A stretch of DNA of 64,000 bases from JACKFB01 sp041389525. Lineage in GTDB: Bacteria; Myxococcota_A; UBA9042; PHBI01; JACKFB01. Every line of letters starts with the position of its first letter. Position 1 is the stretch's first letter. Location: the NCBI GenBank assembly GCA_041389525.1, contig JAWKRR010000040.1, forward strand, positions 1 through 64,000. The letters are read 5' to 3'. Below the pieces are notes generated by a model, which ran no database searches, was not told the origin of the DNA, and saw only the letters and a list, made by a program, of their open reading frames with translations. The translations under genes and the position numbers were made by a program. Shown here in pieces: positions 30,756 to 43,161 of this stretch.

Positions 30756-32027
30756 TCAGAACGTGTACCCGTCCGGCACGGTGGCCAGGCGCTTCACCAC
30801 GATGATGCCGTCGCGGACCGTGATCACGCCGTCTTCGTACTCCGACAGCCCGCCCTCGTTGATGAGGCGCACGTTCGCGCCGACCCGAGCGTCGCGGTCG
30901 ATGATGACGTTGCGGAGCTCGCTGTCGTGGCCAACGCCCAGCGGCACGTGGCCCGCGCGCACCTGGTCCTGGATGTCGTAGGTGCCGGCGCCGTTCATCA
31001 CGACCCGCTCCAGATGCGCGCCCGGGGCGATGATGCTGCGGATCCCCACCACGGACTGCCGGACGATGGCGCCGTCGCCCACGATGGATCCGTCCGACAG
31101 CATCGCGCGATCGATGTGCGCGGCGCCGATCTTCGCCGGCGGCAGAAAGCGCGCGCGCGAGTAAAAAGGCCGCCGCTCATCGAAGAGGTTGAAGGCCGGC
31201 ACCGGGTCGGTGAGGTCCAGGTTGACGCGGTGGTAGCTCTCGATGGTGCCCACGTCCTCCCAATAGCCGGAGAACGGGTGGCAGCGCAGACGCCGCGTGC
31301 CGATGCAGCTCGGCAGGATGTGCTTTCCGAAGTCGTCGCGCGAGTCGGCGGCGAGCAGCTCGGCCAGGACGGTCGCCTTGAAGACGTAGATGCCCATGGA
31401 CGCGAGGTGCGTCAGCGGGCCGTGGGCGTCGGGGACCACGAAGCGGTCGAGGACCTCGGCGTCCTGGGGCTTCTCGGCGAACTCGGTGATCCAGCAGTCG
31501 CCGTCGACGCGCATGACGCCGAAGCGCGTGGCGCTGTCCCGGTCCACGCGGGTCGCGGCGATGGTCACGTCGGCGCCGGCCTGGCGGTGGCCTGTCACCA
31601 GCTCGCGCAGATCCATCGCGTAGACCTGATCGCCCGACAGGATCAGGATGTCGTCGTCATCGTTGGCCTCAAACCGGTGCAGCATCTTGCGCACCGCGTC
31701 CGCCGTCCCCTGGTACCAATCGCTCGCCGAGTCCGCCTCGCCCGAGTCGCTGTGGTCGGTCAGCTCGGCGGCGAGCACGTTCACGTAGCCGCGCGAGAAG
31801 TGGTCGAAGCGGTACGTGTTGGAGACGTGGCGGTGCAGCGACGCCGACTGGTACTGCGTCAGCACGTTGATCCGCACGATGCCGCCGTGAAGGCAGTTCG
31901 AGATCGGGATGTCGACCAGCCGGTACTTGCCCGCGAAGGGCACGGCCGGCTTCGCGCGCTCGGTGGTGAGCGGCTTCAGACGGGCTCCCTGGCCGCCCCC
32001 CAAGATGACTGCGATGACTCGGTTCAT
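30756..32027 (-). CDS. glgC: Glucose-1-phosphate adenylyltransferase
   Basis: 423 aa. It makes ADP-glucose from ATP and glucose-1-phosphate, the committed step of glycogen synthesis. N-terminal nucleotidyltransferase signature GGGQGARLKPLTTERAKPAV, then KYRLVDIPISNC and LILSGDQVYAMD. The substrate-binding stretch WYQGTADAVRKML and the left-handed beta-helix C-terminus (IGAAHIDRAMLSDGSIVGDG) are present. It precedes glgA directly. Confidence 0.95.
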   Translation of the reverse strand: MNRVIAVILGGGQGARLKPLTTERAKPAVPFAGKYRLVDIPISNCLHGGIVRINVLTQYQSASLHRHVSNTYRFDHFSRGYVNVLAAELTDHSDSGEADSASDWYQGTADAVRKMLHRFEANDDDDILILSGDQVYAMDLRELVTGHRQAGADVTIAATRVDRDSATRFGVMRVDGDCWITEFAEKPQDAEVLDRFVVPDAHGPLTHLASMGIYVFKATVLAELLAADSRDDFGKHILPSCIGTRRLRCHPFSGYWEDVGTIESYHRVNLDLTDPVPAFNLFDERRPFYSRARFLPPAKIGAAHIDRAMLSDGSIVGDGAIVRQSVVGIRSIIAPGAHLERVVMNGAGTYDIQDQVRAGHVPLGVGHDSELRNVIIDRDARVGANVRLINEGGLSEYEDGVITVRDGIIVVKRLATVPDGYTF

Positions 32028-32069
32028 GGGGTCTTGTCCGTGAGTCGCCGCGGGTGCCGGCGCTGGGGT

Positions 32070-32879
32070 TCAGCTGTTTCCGGTCGACAAGGACTCGAGG
32101 ATCGCGAGCAGCTCGGCCTCAGGGTCGCTCAGCTCCGCCGGCTCCGAGTCCGAGAACTCCGGGTTCGCGTTCCATCCCAGGTACACGCCCTTCGCTTTCT
32201 CGGACTTGGACTCGAGGATCCAGGACACCCGGTTGATCAGATCGACCTGCAGCGGCACGACCTGCACGCCCGTGACGATCAGCTCGGGGCGCTCGCCGGT
32301 GATGACGGCGTCCTCGAGCTCCAGCTTGCCGTAGAGCTTCACGAGGGCCTCCGCCCCCTTCTGGCTCGACGTGCGGACGCGGTGCTCGAGGCGGTGCATC
32401 AGGCTCGGGTCGGCGTCGGCGTTCAGCAGGGCCTGAATCGCGCGCCGGTCCTCGATCTGTCGCCACTCGCGGGGCGCCGGGAGCAAGCTCGCGTAGGCCT
32501 CCCACTTCCGGTCCTCGCGGGTCACGAACAGGGTCTCCAGGCCGACGGAGGCGCGAATGCGATCCTCGACCCCGCGCGGCCGCACCGGTAGGTAGAAGAG
32601 CAGGTCGCGGTTGGTCCCGCCGGTCCGCCGGCCCACGTACTGGCCGTCCCGTCCACGCACGATCTCGCGCACGCGGTTCTCGACGTGGTTGAGGCGAATC
32701 CCCTCCTCCTCCGTCGGCAGACCATCCTCGTTCTTGGTGGCCATCGGGATGCGCACCCCGAGGTACCAGGGCTGGTCCTTCATCGGGAAATGCTCGGTGT
32801 GGCCGAGATCCAGGACGATGTCGAACGGCACGTCTTCTTCGACGCGCCGCCACATCTCAAACATCGGGGCGTAGGACAT
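32070..32879 (-). CDS. DUF695/RraB-like protein
   Basis: 269 aa from ATG 32879 (GAGGAGG upstream). The first part matches my memory of DUF695 proteins (PWYLGVRIPMATKNEDGLPT, RDGQYVGRRTGGTNRDLLFY). Next comes the RraB-like continuation (WEAYASLLPAPREWRQIEDR, RAIQALLNADADPSLMHRLE). The last 80 residues are acidic and of unknown fold. No enzymatic motif is visible. It lies 42 nt upstream of glgC on the same strand and could be co-transcribed with the glycogen genes, but no functional link is known to me. Confidence 0.6.
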   Translation of the reverse strand: MSYAPMFEMWRRVEEDVPFDIVLDLGHTEHFPMKDQPWYLGVRIPMATKNEDGLPTEEEGIRLNHVENRVREIVRGRDGQYVGRRTGGTNRDLLFYLPVRPRGVEDRIRASVGLETLFVTREDRKWEAYASLLPAPREWRQIEDRRAIQALLNADADPSLMHRLEHRVRTSSQKGAEALVKLYGKLELEDAVITGERPELIVTGVQVVPLQVDLINRVSWILESKSEKAKGVYLGWNANPEFSDSEPAELSDPEAELLAILESLSTGNS

Positions 32880-32997
32880 GCGGGTCGCCTCCTCGGCGCG
32901 CACGATTACCAGAGCAGGTGTGGCTATTCCACCATGAAGGTGCACGGCGCACTAGAGCCTGTGCAGCGCGCAGCCTTCACGGTTGGAGCGCGCGCCG

Positions 32998-34416
32998 CTA
33001 CTGGTGGATGGAGCGGCGATCGACGTCCATGGCCGCTTCGCGCACGATCTCGGACAGGGTGGGGTGGGCGTGCACGGTGCGCGCCAGGTCTTCGGCGCTC
33101 GCGCCCATCTCGATCGCGAGCGCGATCTCGGCGATCAGGTCGCCGGCGTGGACGCCCAGGATGTGCGCGCCCAAAATCCGGTCGGTCTCGGCGTGCGCGA
33201 GGATCTTCACGACCCCGGTCCGCTCGCCCAAGCCCATGGCGCGCCCGTTGTGGTTGTACTTGTAGCGGCCGCGATTGTACGGCACGCCCGCCTCGTCAAG
33301 CTGCTCCTGGGTGCGGCCGACGCTGGCGATCTCGGGGTGCGTGTAGATGATCCCGGGGATCGCGTCGTAGGTGACGTGCCCCTGGCCGCCGGCGAGCAGC
33401 TCGGCCACCGCCAGCCCCTCGTCGGACGCCTTGTGCGCCAGCATGGGCCCCGCGATCACGTCGCCGATGGCGAAGACCCCGGGCAGGCTGCTCTGGTAGT
33501 CCGCGCCGACCTTCACGCGCCCGCGCTCGTCCCGCTCGATGCCGGCCTCGTCGCAGCCGAGCCCGTCGGTGAAGGCGCGCCGCCCGATAGCGACCAGGAC
33601 CCGGTCGCAGTCCACGGTCTTCTCAGCCCCCCCAGCCTTCTCTTTGTACCCGACGCTGACTCGCTTTTTCGCGATCTTCGCCGTGTGCACGGCCGCGCCG
33701 GTGACGAACTCGATGCCCTGCTCCGTGAAGACCTTGCGGGCCATCTTCGCGAGCTCGAGGTCGGTCCCGGGCAGGATCTCGTCGAGGTACTCCAGCACCG
33801 TGACCTTGCTGCCCAGACGCCGCCAGACCGAGCCCAGCTCCAGGCCGATCACGCCCGCGCCGACCACGACGAGGTGCTCGGGCACCGCGTCGAAGCACAG
33901 CGCCTCCGTCGAGGACACGATGTGCTTTCCGTCGAAGTCCACGCCCCGAAGCGGCGCCGGCTCCGAGCCCGTGGCGATCACGATCGCGTCGGTCTTCAGC
34001 TCGCGCTCGCCGCCTTCGCCGGTGACCACCACCGTCTCGGCGTCTTTGACTCGCCCGTGGCCGCGCACGTCGGCGATGCGGTTCTTCTTGAAGAGCATCG
34101 GGATGCCGCCGACCAGCTCGTCGACGATGCCGCGCTTTCGCTCCATCATCCGCCCGAGATCCAGCTTCACCTTGCCGACTTCCACGCCGTGGGCGGCGAA
34201 ATCGTGCTGGACCGCCGCGTAGCGCTCCGAGGACTCAAGCAGCGCCTTCGACGGGATGCAGCCCACGTTCAGGCAGGTGCCGCCTAGGGTCTTGTCCTTC
34301 TCGACGCAGGCGACCTTGAGCCCAAGCTGGGCCGCGCGGATGGCGCAGACGTAGCCTGCAGGCCCAGAGCCGATGATGACGAGGTCGTAGCGCACGTTCT
34401 CTTTGTCTTTGGACAT
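32998..34416 (-). CDS. lpdA: Dihydrolipoyl dehydrogenase (E3)
   Basis: 472 aa. A flavoprotein reoxidising the lipoyl group of E2 with NAD+. FAD fold YDLVIIGSGPAGYVCAIRAA, the redox disulphide GGTCLNVGCIPSKALL, an NAD-binding Rossmann segment VVVGAGVIGLELGSVW, and the C-terminal dimer interface with the catalytic HAHPTLSEIV. The start ATG has AAGGGAAG upstream. It is third in the sucA-sucB-lpdA operon (31-nt gap) and might also serve the E1 protein at 16559. Confidence 0.97.
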   Translation of the reverse strand: MSKDKENVRYDLVIIGSGPAGYVCAIRAAQLGLKVACVEKDKTLGGTCLNVGCIPSKALLESSERYAAVQHDFAAHGVEVGKVKLDLGRMMERKRGIVDELVGGIPMLFKKNRIADVRGHGRVKDAETVVVTGEGGERELKTDAIVIATGSEPAPLRGVDFDGKHIVSSTEALCFDAVPEHLVVVGAGVIGLELGSVWRRLGSKVTVLEYLDEILPGTDLELAKMARKVFTEQGIEFVTGAAVHTAKIAKKRVSVGYKEKAGGAEKTVDCDRVLVAIGRRAFTDGLGCDEAGIERDERGRVKVGADYQSSLPGVFAIGDVIAGPMLAHKASDEGLAVAELLAGGQGHVTYDAIPGIIYTHPEIASVGRTQEQLDEAGVPYNRGRYKYNHNGRAMGLGERTGVVKILAHAETDRILGAHILGVHAGDLIAEIALAIEMGASAEDLARTVHAHPTLSEIVREAAMDVDRRSIHQ

Positions 34417-34447
34417 CTCAGCTTCCCTTCGTGTGGAGACCGGCTCG

Positions 34448-35727
34448 TCAGACGCCCAGCAGCAGCCGCTCGGGGTCCTCGACCAGCTCCTTGATGCGCA
34501 CCAGGAAGCCCACGGCCTCGCGACCGTCGATGATCCGGTGATCGTAGGTGAGCGCGGTGTACATCATCGGGCGGATGACGACCTGGCCGTTGAGGGCGAT
34601 GGGGCGCTCCTCGATCTTGTGCAGGCCCAGGATCGCCGACTGCGGCGGGTTCACGATGGGCGTCGACAGCAGCGAGCCGTACACGCCACCGTTCGAGATC
34701 GTGAAGGTGCCGCCCTGCAGGTCCTCGATGGCCAGCTTGTTGTCGCGCGCCCGCTCGGCCAGGTCGGCCAGCGCTTTTTCGAACTCGGCGAAGCCCAGGC
34801 GATCCGCGTCGCGCACCACCGGCACGACCAGCCCGCGCCCGCCGCCGACGGCCACGCCGATGTCGTAGTAGTTCTTGTAGACGATGGTGTCGCCGCGAAC
34901 CTCGGCGTTCACCGCCGGGAAGGCCTCCAGGGCCTCGACCACCGCCTTCGCGAAGAAGGACGTGAACCCCAGCTTGATGCCGTGCTTGGCGACGAAGCCG
35001 TCCTGGTAGCGCTTGCGCAGCGCCATGACGGCCGTCATGTCCACCTCGTTGAAGGTGGTCAGCAGCGCCGCGTTTTGCTGGGCGCTGACGAGGTTCTCGG
35101 CGATCCGCGAGCGGAGGCGCGACATCGGGACCACGCGCTCGCGCTCGCCGGCCGGCGCGCTGGACCGAGCGCTGGGGGCCGCCTTCGCTGCAGCGGGAGC
35201 CGCCGCGGTCTTCGGAGCCGCGCCCGACTTCGCGTCCGCCACCGCGCGCAGCACGTCTTCCTTGAGGATGCGGCCGTCCTTGCCGGAGCCCGCGATGGCC
35301 GCGGCGTCCAGCCCACTCTCGGCCAGCAGCTTGCGCACCGCGGGCATCATCGCCGGCTCGCTGCCCGCCGGGACCTTCGCCGCCGCGTCGGACGGCGCGG
35401 TCAGGCCAGCGCTCTTTTCGGCAGGTGCGGCCTCGGTCTTCGCAGGTGTCGCCGCCGCTGCCGCGCCCGCCCCAGCCGCCGGCTTGCTCGCCGACGCGTC
35501 GATGCGCGCGATGATCGCGCCGACAGCGACCTCAGAACCCTGCGCCTCGACAAGCTCTGCGACGACGCCGGCCGACGGCGAGGGCACGTTCATCGTGACC
35601 TTGTCCGTCTCCAGCGCCACGAGATCCTGGTCCGCCTCGACGTAGTCCCCAGGCTTCACAAGCCACTCGAGCACGATGGCCTCGGTGATCGACTCGCCGA
35701 GGCTAGGCACCTTCACATCAACCGCCA

Positions 35728-35728
<1 letters not shown>
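34448..35728 (-). CDS. sucB: Dihydrolipoyllysine succinyltransferase (E2 of 2-oxoglutarate dehydrogenase)
   Basis: 426 aa. One lipoyl domain at 1-80 with the lipoylated Lys in LETDKVTMNV. An Ala/Pro-rich linker follows, then a peripheral-subunit-binding domain (VRKLLAESGLDAAAIAGSGK, DGRILKEDVL) and the catalytic core with LTYDHRIIDGREAVGFL (His/Asp catalytic pair). The ATG overlaps the sucA stop by one base (TAATG), indicating coupled translation. Confidence 0.96.
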
Positions 35729-38565
<2,837 letters not shown>

Positions 38566-38715
38566 CCGGGTCCTCGGCTCCTGGTTCGCGTGGCCGGCGT
38601 GTGGCTCGCAGGAACGCGCTGCCCGCGTCAAACCGTTATCGACGTCCTCCGGCCGGCCCCACCCCGGGTCCGCCTCCGCAAGACGCCCTAGTCGGCCCCG
38701 GTCGGAGCGGCGCAC

Positions 38716-38744
38716 ACGATACGTCGCACCGCACAGAGCGGCAA
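38716..38744 (-). promoter_or_regulatory. Predicted sucA operon promoter
   Basis: On the minus strand: -35 TTGCCG (38739-38744), a 17-bp spacer and -10 TATCGT (38716-38721), giving a leader of about 145 nt before sucA. This is the best match in the 331-bp divergent gap 38566-38896. No ORF or other structure was recognised in the rest of the gap. Confidence 0.45.
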
Positions 38745-38896
38745 GCAGAGCCCGAAGCCCTGAGGCGGTTTCACCCGCGTCACCGGGGCGCGACGGGCGC
38801 GGGGCGGGGGCGGTCGGCGAGTGGCGCGGAGCGCAGGTCACGCGAGTTGCACGGGAGACGTGGCAAGGAGTCTGAGCCTCCGCTAAGATGCCCCCC

Positions 38897-40693
38897 ATGC
38901 GTACCATCACCTTGTCGTTTCTGGCCCTAGCCCTCACCGCGTGCGGTAGCGGCTCGACTCCCACCAACCAGCCCGACGCCGACGCGGTCGCGGACACGGA
39001 TTCCGGCGGCGGCGACGTCGCGACGGACGCCCAGCCCGACAGCGATGCGGTCGCGGACACCGACGGCGGCGGCGGCGACGGCGAAGTCGCGGACACGCCC
39101 GACACCACGGACGCCGTGGCCGACGCGGACGCCGACGCGACTCCGGACACGCCGGACAGCTCGGACACCGAAGTGATCGAAGAGGTCGTCGACTGCACCA
39201 AGCTCGCCAACGCGTGCGACAAGGCGAACGACACCCGCTGCGCGCCCACCGGCGCCGTCACGGCTCAGCAGTGCGTGCTGAAGGACGGCTGCCTGCAGTG
39301 GCTCGACGCCGAGGTGTGCGAGGAGAACAACCTCTGCACCGGCAAGCCGGACCTCTGCGTCGACGGCGCCTGCCAGCCCGACGGCGACCCCGACGCGTCC
39401 TGCGACACGCCGACCGCTGAGTGCACCGCGAACCTGTGCGACGCGGCCACCGGCAATTGCCAGCTCCAGACGGGCGGAGACTTCGAGGCCTGCGACGACA
39501 ACAACGCCTGCACGGACTCGGACTTCTGCTTCGACGGCGGCTGCACGGGCGAGCTGAGCTGCCCCAAGGCGTGCAACCTCGACGCCATCACCTGCAACAG
39601 CGTCGGGAACCTCACGCTGAGCACGGGCGGCACCTCCGTGATGGACGCCTACGGCTGCGACGGCGCGGGCGAAGGCTACGGGGGCTCCGAGCAGGCGCTG
39701 CAGATCTCCAACAAGACCGGCTCGCCCTGCGGCGACTTCCAGGTCGCCATCGAGCTGGCCGACCCCAAGAAGGCCGGTCTCGAGTACGCGGACATCATGC
39801 TGCTCGACAAGAAGCAGGGCATCTGCTGGCCCGACGACTGCGTGACGGCCGGCTTCATGGACGCCAACGGGCGCGGGCTGCTGGAGACGAACCTGGCCGC
39901 CGGCACCGAGTACATCGTGGTGGTCGACGGCCGCCAGACCTTCAAGGGCGACATCCGCGTCGTCGCGAACTGCTGCGGCGGTAATCCCCGCGAGCTCTTC
40001 TGCTCCAACAACGAGGACGACGACGGCGACGGCCTGACCGACTGCGACGACCCGGACTGCTCCGACGACCCGGCGGGCGGCCTTGCGAAGATCTGCACCT
40101 TTGAGCACGCCTGCAACGACGGCGTCGACAACGACAACGATGGGCAGAAGGACTGCGCCGACGCGGACTGCGTGAAGGCCCCGGCCTGCACCACCGAGGC
40201 GTCGTGCGAGGACTCCATCGACGACGACAACGACGGCCTGACCGACTGCGAGGACCCGGCGTGCGACGGTTCAATCAGCTGCGGCGGCGGCTGCCCCGAG
40301 GCGACGACGCTTGTGTGCGGCGCGGCGCTGACGGACCTGACGATGGACGCGAACGGCGTCTCGACCTTCTCGACCAGCCCCATCCCCACGGGCTGCGGCG
40401 GCCTGACCCGCGACACGCCCTACACCGCGAAGCACGGCCTCTTTTTGGCCTCGGCCCCGAGCGGCTGCACCGCGAAGGTCGTGATCAACTTCGTCAACGC
40501 GGGCTCGGTGATCGACGCGTTCGTCTTCGGCCCCGGTTGCTCGGTGGACTCGTGCCAGACCGGCGACTTCTTCAACAGCCACTTCGAGTTCCCCGTGGGC
40601 ACGGGCACGAACTGGATCATGGTGGCCGACCCCGTCAACGGCGGGCAGAAGAACGCCAAGTACGACGTCGAGCTGCAGTGCACCTGCCCGTAG
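38897..40693 (+). CDS. Large lipoprotein with Asp-rich linker and calcium-type DxDxDG repeats
   Basis: 598 aa from ATG 38897, 7 nt after a TAAGAT hexamer; ATG 38888 is an alternative. Signal with lipobox LTACG. Residues 20-95 are a low-complexity Asp/Ala/Thr linker (DADAVADTDSGGG, DTPDTTDAVADAD). Next is a Cys-rich region with modules such as CDDNNACTDSDFCFDGGC. Around residues 370-460 come three copies of a DDDGDGLTDCDDPDC-type motif, like thrombospondin type-3 calcium-binding repeats. A C-terminal domain follows. This is the style of surface lipoproteins in Myxococcota. It is followed by a strong terminator. Confidence 0.8.
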   Translation: MRTITLSFLALALTACGSGSTPTNQPDADAVADTDSGGGDVATDAQPDSDAVADTDGGGGDGEVADTPDTTDAVADADADATPDTPDSSDTEVIEEVVDCTKLANACDKANDTRCAPTGAVTAQQCVLKDGCLQWLDAEVCEENNLCTGKPDLCVDGACQPDGDPDASCDTPTAECTANLCDAATGNCQLQTGGDFEACDDNNACTDSDFCFDGGCTGELSCPKACNLDAITCNSVGNLTLSTGGTSVMDAYGCDGAGEGYGGSEQALQISNKTGSPCGDFQVAIELADPKKAGLEYADIMLLDKKQGICWPDDCVTAGFMDANGRGLLETNLAAGTEYIVVVDGRQTFKGDIRVVANCCGGNPRELFCSNNEDDDGDGLTDCDDPDCSDDPAGGLAKICTFEHACNDGVDNDNDGQKDCADADCVKAPACTTEASCEDSIDDDNDGLTDCEDPACDGSISCGGGCPEATTLVCGAALTDLTMDANGVSTFSTSPIPTGCGGLTRDTPYTAKHGLFLASAPSGCTAKVVINFVNAGSVIDAFVFGPGCSVDSCQTGDFFNSHFEFPVGTGTNWIMVADPVNGGQKNAKYDVELQCTCP

Positions 40694-40754
40694 CGTAGCG
40701 GCGCGCCGCTCAGCCGGACGGCCCGTCCGGCTGGGTGGACGAGCCCCAAAAGCG

Positions 40755-40791
40755 AAAGCCCGGCCACCTCACGGCGGTCGGGCTTTTCTTT
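40755..40791. terminator. Bidirectional intrinsic terminator
   Basis: Stem AAAGCCCGGCC / GGTCGGGCTTT around 40755-40786, followed by TTTTCTTT on the plus strand and by an A-rich flank that becomes a T-rich tail on the minus strand. It separates the convergent lipoprotein and FHA genes. Confidence 0.85.
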
Positions 40792-40823
40792 GTCTGCTCG
40801 CCCGTCGGGGCCAGCCGACCGGG

Positions 40824-41504
40824 CTAGGCCAGAGCGTGGTCCTGGCCGAAGGACACGTGCTGCTGCGGCGCCGAGTCCAGGCCGCTGGGCGGCTCGTTGC
40901 CCTCGGCGATACGGATGAGCACCCGACCCGCCTTGAGCAGGTCACCGGGCAACAGCGTCCGGCGGTGGCTGAGCTGCTCGCCGTTGAGCTCGCTGCCGTT
41001 GGTCGAGTCCAGGTCGCGCACCCAGACCAGCCCGTCGCCGAAGTTCTCGATCTCCAGGTGCTGGCGCGACACGCTGGCGTCCTCGATCAGGAGATCGCCC
41101 TCGGCGCGTCCAAGCACCGTGATGGCTCCGGCGATCTCGACCTCGATCTCGTCGGCCGACTCCTCCAGCCGCAGCGTCAGCCGCAGCGTGCGAGGCGCCA
41201 AGCTGCGCGGCTCCAGGTAGACGATCTCCGCGTCGCCGGCGCGCACGCGGTCGCCGTGGGAGAGGTGAACCTCCTCGGCGGCCTCGCCGTTGACCTCGAG
41301 CGATCGCGTGCGCGACAGGCGGCGCAGCAGCGGTCGCCCGTGCTCGCGCTCTATGACCCCGTGCACGGTGGCCGCAGAATCCGCGGGCAGCGAGACGATG
41401 CAGATCTCGCTCGACCCGATGGTGACAGGCCGACTGCCGATCTTGGTGCGCCTGACGGCACCCTCGGAGTCGGTCCAGAAGAGGAACGCGCTTTCGTCAC
41501 TCAA
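40824..41504 (-). CDS. Tandem FHA-domain protein
   Basis: 226 aa. The first FHA (about 15-90) is degenerate (RPVTIGSSEICIVSLPA, without the Arg/Ser pocket). The second (about 110-205) is canonical: LGRAEGDLLI, SVSRQHLEIENF, DLDSTNGSELNG, which form the phosphothreonine pocket. FHA domains read Thr-phosphorylated partners of Ser/Thr kinases such as the one at 45033. The start is TTG, 3 nt after the stop of the upstream zinc-ribbon gene, so the two form an operon. Confidence 0.85.
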   Translation of the reverse strand: MSDESAFLFWTDSEGAVRRTKIGSRPVTIGSSEICIVSLPADSAATVHGVIEREHGRPLLRRLSRTRSLEVNGEAAEEVHLSHGDRVRAGDAEIVYLEPRSLAPRTLRLTLRLEESADEIEVEIAGAITVLGRAEGDLLIEDASVSRQHLEIENFGDGLVWVRDLDSTNGSELNGEQLSHRRTLLPGDLLKAGRVLIRIAEGNEPPSGLDSAPQQHVSFGQDHALA

Positions 41505-41507
41505 GGG

Positions 41508-42326
41508 CTAATCCTCGTCCTTCCGGCGTAGAGTCATTCGGCTGCGCTGCGCGTCCGAAATCTTGTCGCTTCGCTTGTACTCGCTCTCGTCGACCACTTC
41601 GAGAAGATCAGCGTCCACCTCGAGGCCCTTCATGAACCACTGGGTCTCCGAGAACTCGTCTTTCGGTGCGGCGGGAGCACGCTTTTCGACGGTCGGCTTC
41701 TTCTCCACGCGGGCGGCTTTCGCCTCCGCGCGCGCCACCGCCGAGGTCGGCGCCTCTGGATCGGGCGCAGCCTCCGTGTGGAGTGTGGAGCCGGCCGTGA
41801 TCGGCCGCTCTCGCGCGACCTCGGCCTTGATGCGGTCGGCGATTCGCTCGAGCGCCGTGTCGCCGAGCTGCTTCTTGGGCTCCGGCACCGCGGCGCGCGC
41901 CTCGCGCTGGCCGCGCTGCGCAGCGGACATCGGCACCGCCTGCAGCTCAACGCGCGTCTGCTGCACGTCTGCGGCCGGGGCCTGGGCCGCCGCCGCTGGG
42001 CGTGACGCCGGCGCCTGGGCCGCCGCCGGCTTCGCGACCTGGTCAGGGGCCGTGCGCGCCGCCGGGTCAGCGACCGGCGCCCCGCGATGAGCCGCCAGCC
42101 ACTCCGCGGCCAAGCTCGCCGGGATCGCCGACATCTCGACCACGGTCGCGTCGGTGTCCTCAGCCGCTGGCGCCTCGCCGGCCGTGGCCCGAGACTGCGC
42201 GGGCATCGGCCCCGTCTGCGCCCCGGCGCCGCCATCGGCGACGGCTTCCAGCTTCGCCCCATCCACGGGGCAGAAGTTGCCGTCCTGCCATCTCTGCCCG
42301 CACTTTGGGCAACCTTTCATCGTCAT
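41508..42326 (-). CDS. Zinc-ribbon protein with long disordered Ala-rich body
   Basis: 272 aa from ATG 42326 (42320 possible). An N-terminal zinc ribbon is visible (CPKCGQRWQDGNFCPVDG). The remaining protein is Ala/Glu-rich and probably disordered. Two related short motifs occur, DATVVEMSAIP and QTRVELQAVP, and the first is nearly repeated in the kinase at 45033 (DATMVEIRAIP). The C-terminus is conserved-looking and polar (SETQWFMKGLEVDADLLEVV). It may be a kinase substrate or scaffold for the downstream FHA protein. Function inferred from context only. Confidence 0.6.
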   Translation of the reverse strand: MTMKGCPKCGQRWQDGNFCPVDGAKLEAVADGGAGAQTGPMPAQSRATAGEAPAAEDTDATVVEMSAIPASLAAEWLAAHRGAPVADPAARTAPDQVAKPAAAQAPASRPAAAAQAPAADVQQTRVELQAVPMSAAQRGQREARAAVPEPKKQLGDTALERIADRIKAEVARERPITAGSTLHTEAAPDPEAPTSAVARAEAKAARVEKKPTVEKRAPAAPKDEFSETQWFMKGLEVDADLLEVVDESEYKRSDKISDAQRSRMTLRRKDED

Positions 42327-42365
42327 GGCTCGCTCGCGGGTCGGTCGGAGGCACGCCGCCCGATC

Positions 42366-42395
42366 ATCATCGGGGCCTGGGGCTTGCAGTGTCAA
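42366..42395 (-). promoter_or_regulatory. Predicted promoter of the zinc-ribbon/FHA operon
   Basis: On the minus strand: -35 TTGACA (42390-42395), an 18-bp spacer, -10 GATGAT (42366-42371). The divergent SRPBCC gene has its own candidate TTGCCT (42398-42403), 18 bp, TACTAC (42422-42427), 8 nt from its ATG. Confidence 0.45.
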
Positions 42396-42435
42396 GCTTG
42401 CCTAGGCTGCGGCCGGCCTGCTACTACGCGTCGAA

Positions 42436-43161
42436 ATGCGCCAACTCATCGCCACGCTCACCGTCGCCGCCCTGCTGATCGCCGGCGGCACCTTCCTGTG
42501 GGGTTGGCCCGGCGCCTGGGGACTCATCGCGCTGGGCCCGGGCCTCCTGCTGGGCTCGGTCCTCACCCACCTCGTCGACACCTGGGTGCGCGGCGCCCGC
42601 CCCCGCCTCATCTTCACGACGCTCGCCGGCAGCTTCGGCACCCTGATGGCGCTCTTCGCGCTGATGGTGATGGCCGCCGCCAGCTCGCCGGCGCAGCGCC
42701 AAGTCGCCCAGAGCCGCACGGTCACCACCTCGGCCGCCTCGCTGTGGGCCGCCGCCGCCCCCGTCGAGCTCTGGGGCCGCTGGGAGGCGCTGGTCCGCGA
42801 GGCCCGACCGCCCGCGCAGCCCGGACTTCCCACGGTCGGCGCGCGCTACGACGCCACCATGCTCATCAGCGGTCGCGAGGTGCCGGCCGAGCTCGAGATC
42901 GTCGCCTGGGAACCCCAACGTCACATCCGCTGGCGCGTCCTGCTGGCGCCCGGCAGCGCGTTCGAGGACATGACCATGGATCTCGGGCTGGCGGTCGGCG
43001 ATGGCGGCACCACCGCGACGTTCACCCTCAGCTACACCGTGCCCGGCGTGACGGCGCGCGCCATCGAGCGGTGGGCGCTGAGGCCTATCCTGGACGCGTC
43101 CGCGGCCGAGTCGGTCGACGCGCTGGTCGCGCTGGCGGCCGAGCTGGCCGGCGGTGACTGA
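42436..43161 (+). CDS. Membrane-anchored SRPBCC (START-like) domain protein
   Basis: 241 aa. Two or three transmembrane helices occupy residues 1-85 (LIATLTVAALLIAGGTFLW, GLIALGPGLLLGSVLTHLV, FGTLMALFALMVMAAAS). The C-terminal 150 residues have the SRPBCC pattern (ASLWAAAAPVELWGRWEALV, ELEIVAWEPQRHIRWRVLL, TATFTLSYTVPGVTAR). This fold binds hydrophobic ligands. The gene ends 8 bp inside the next gene, indicating coupling. Confidence 0.7.
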   Translation: MRQLIATLTVAALLIAGGTFLWGWPGAWGLIALGPGLLLGSVLTHLVDTWVRGARPRLIFTTLAGSFGTLMALFALMVMAAASSPAQRQVAQSRTVTTSAASLWAAAAPVELWGRWEALVREARPPAQPGLPTVGARYDATMLISGREVPAELEIVAWEPQRHIRWRVLLAPGSAFEDMTMDLGLAVGDGGTTATFTLSYTVPGVTARAIERWALRPILDASAAESVDALVALAAELAGGD

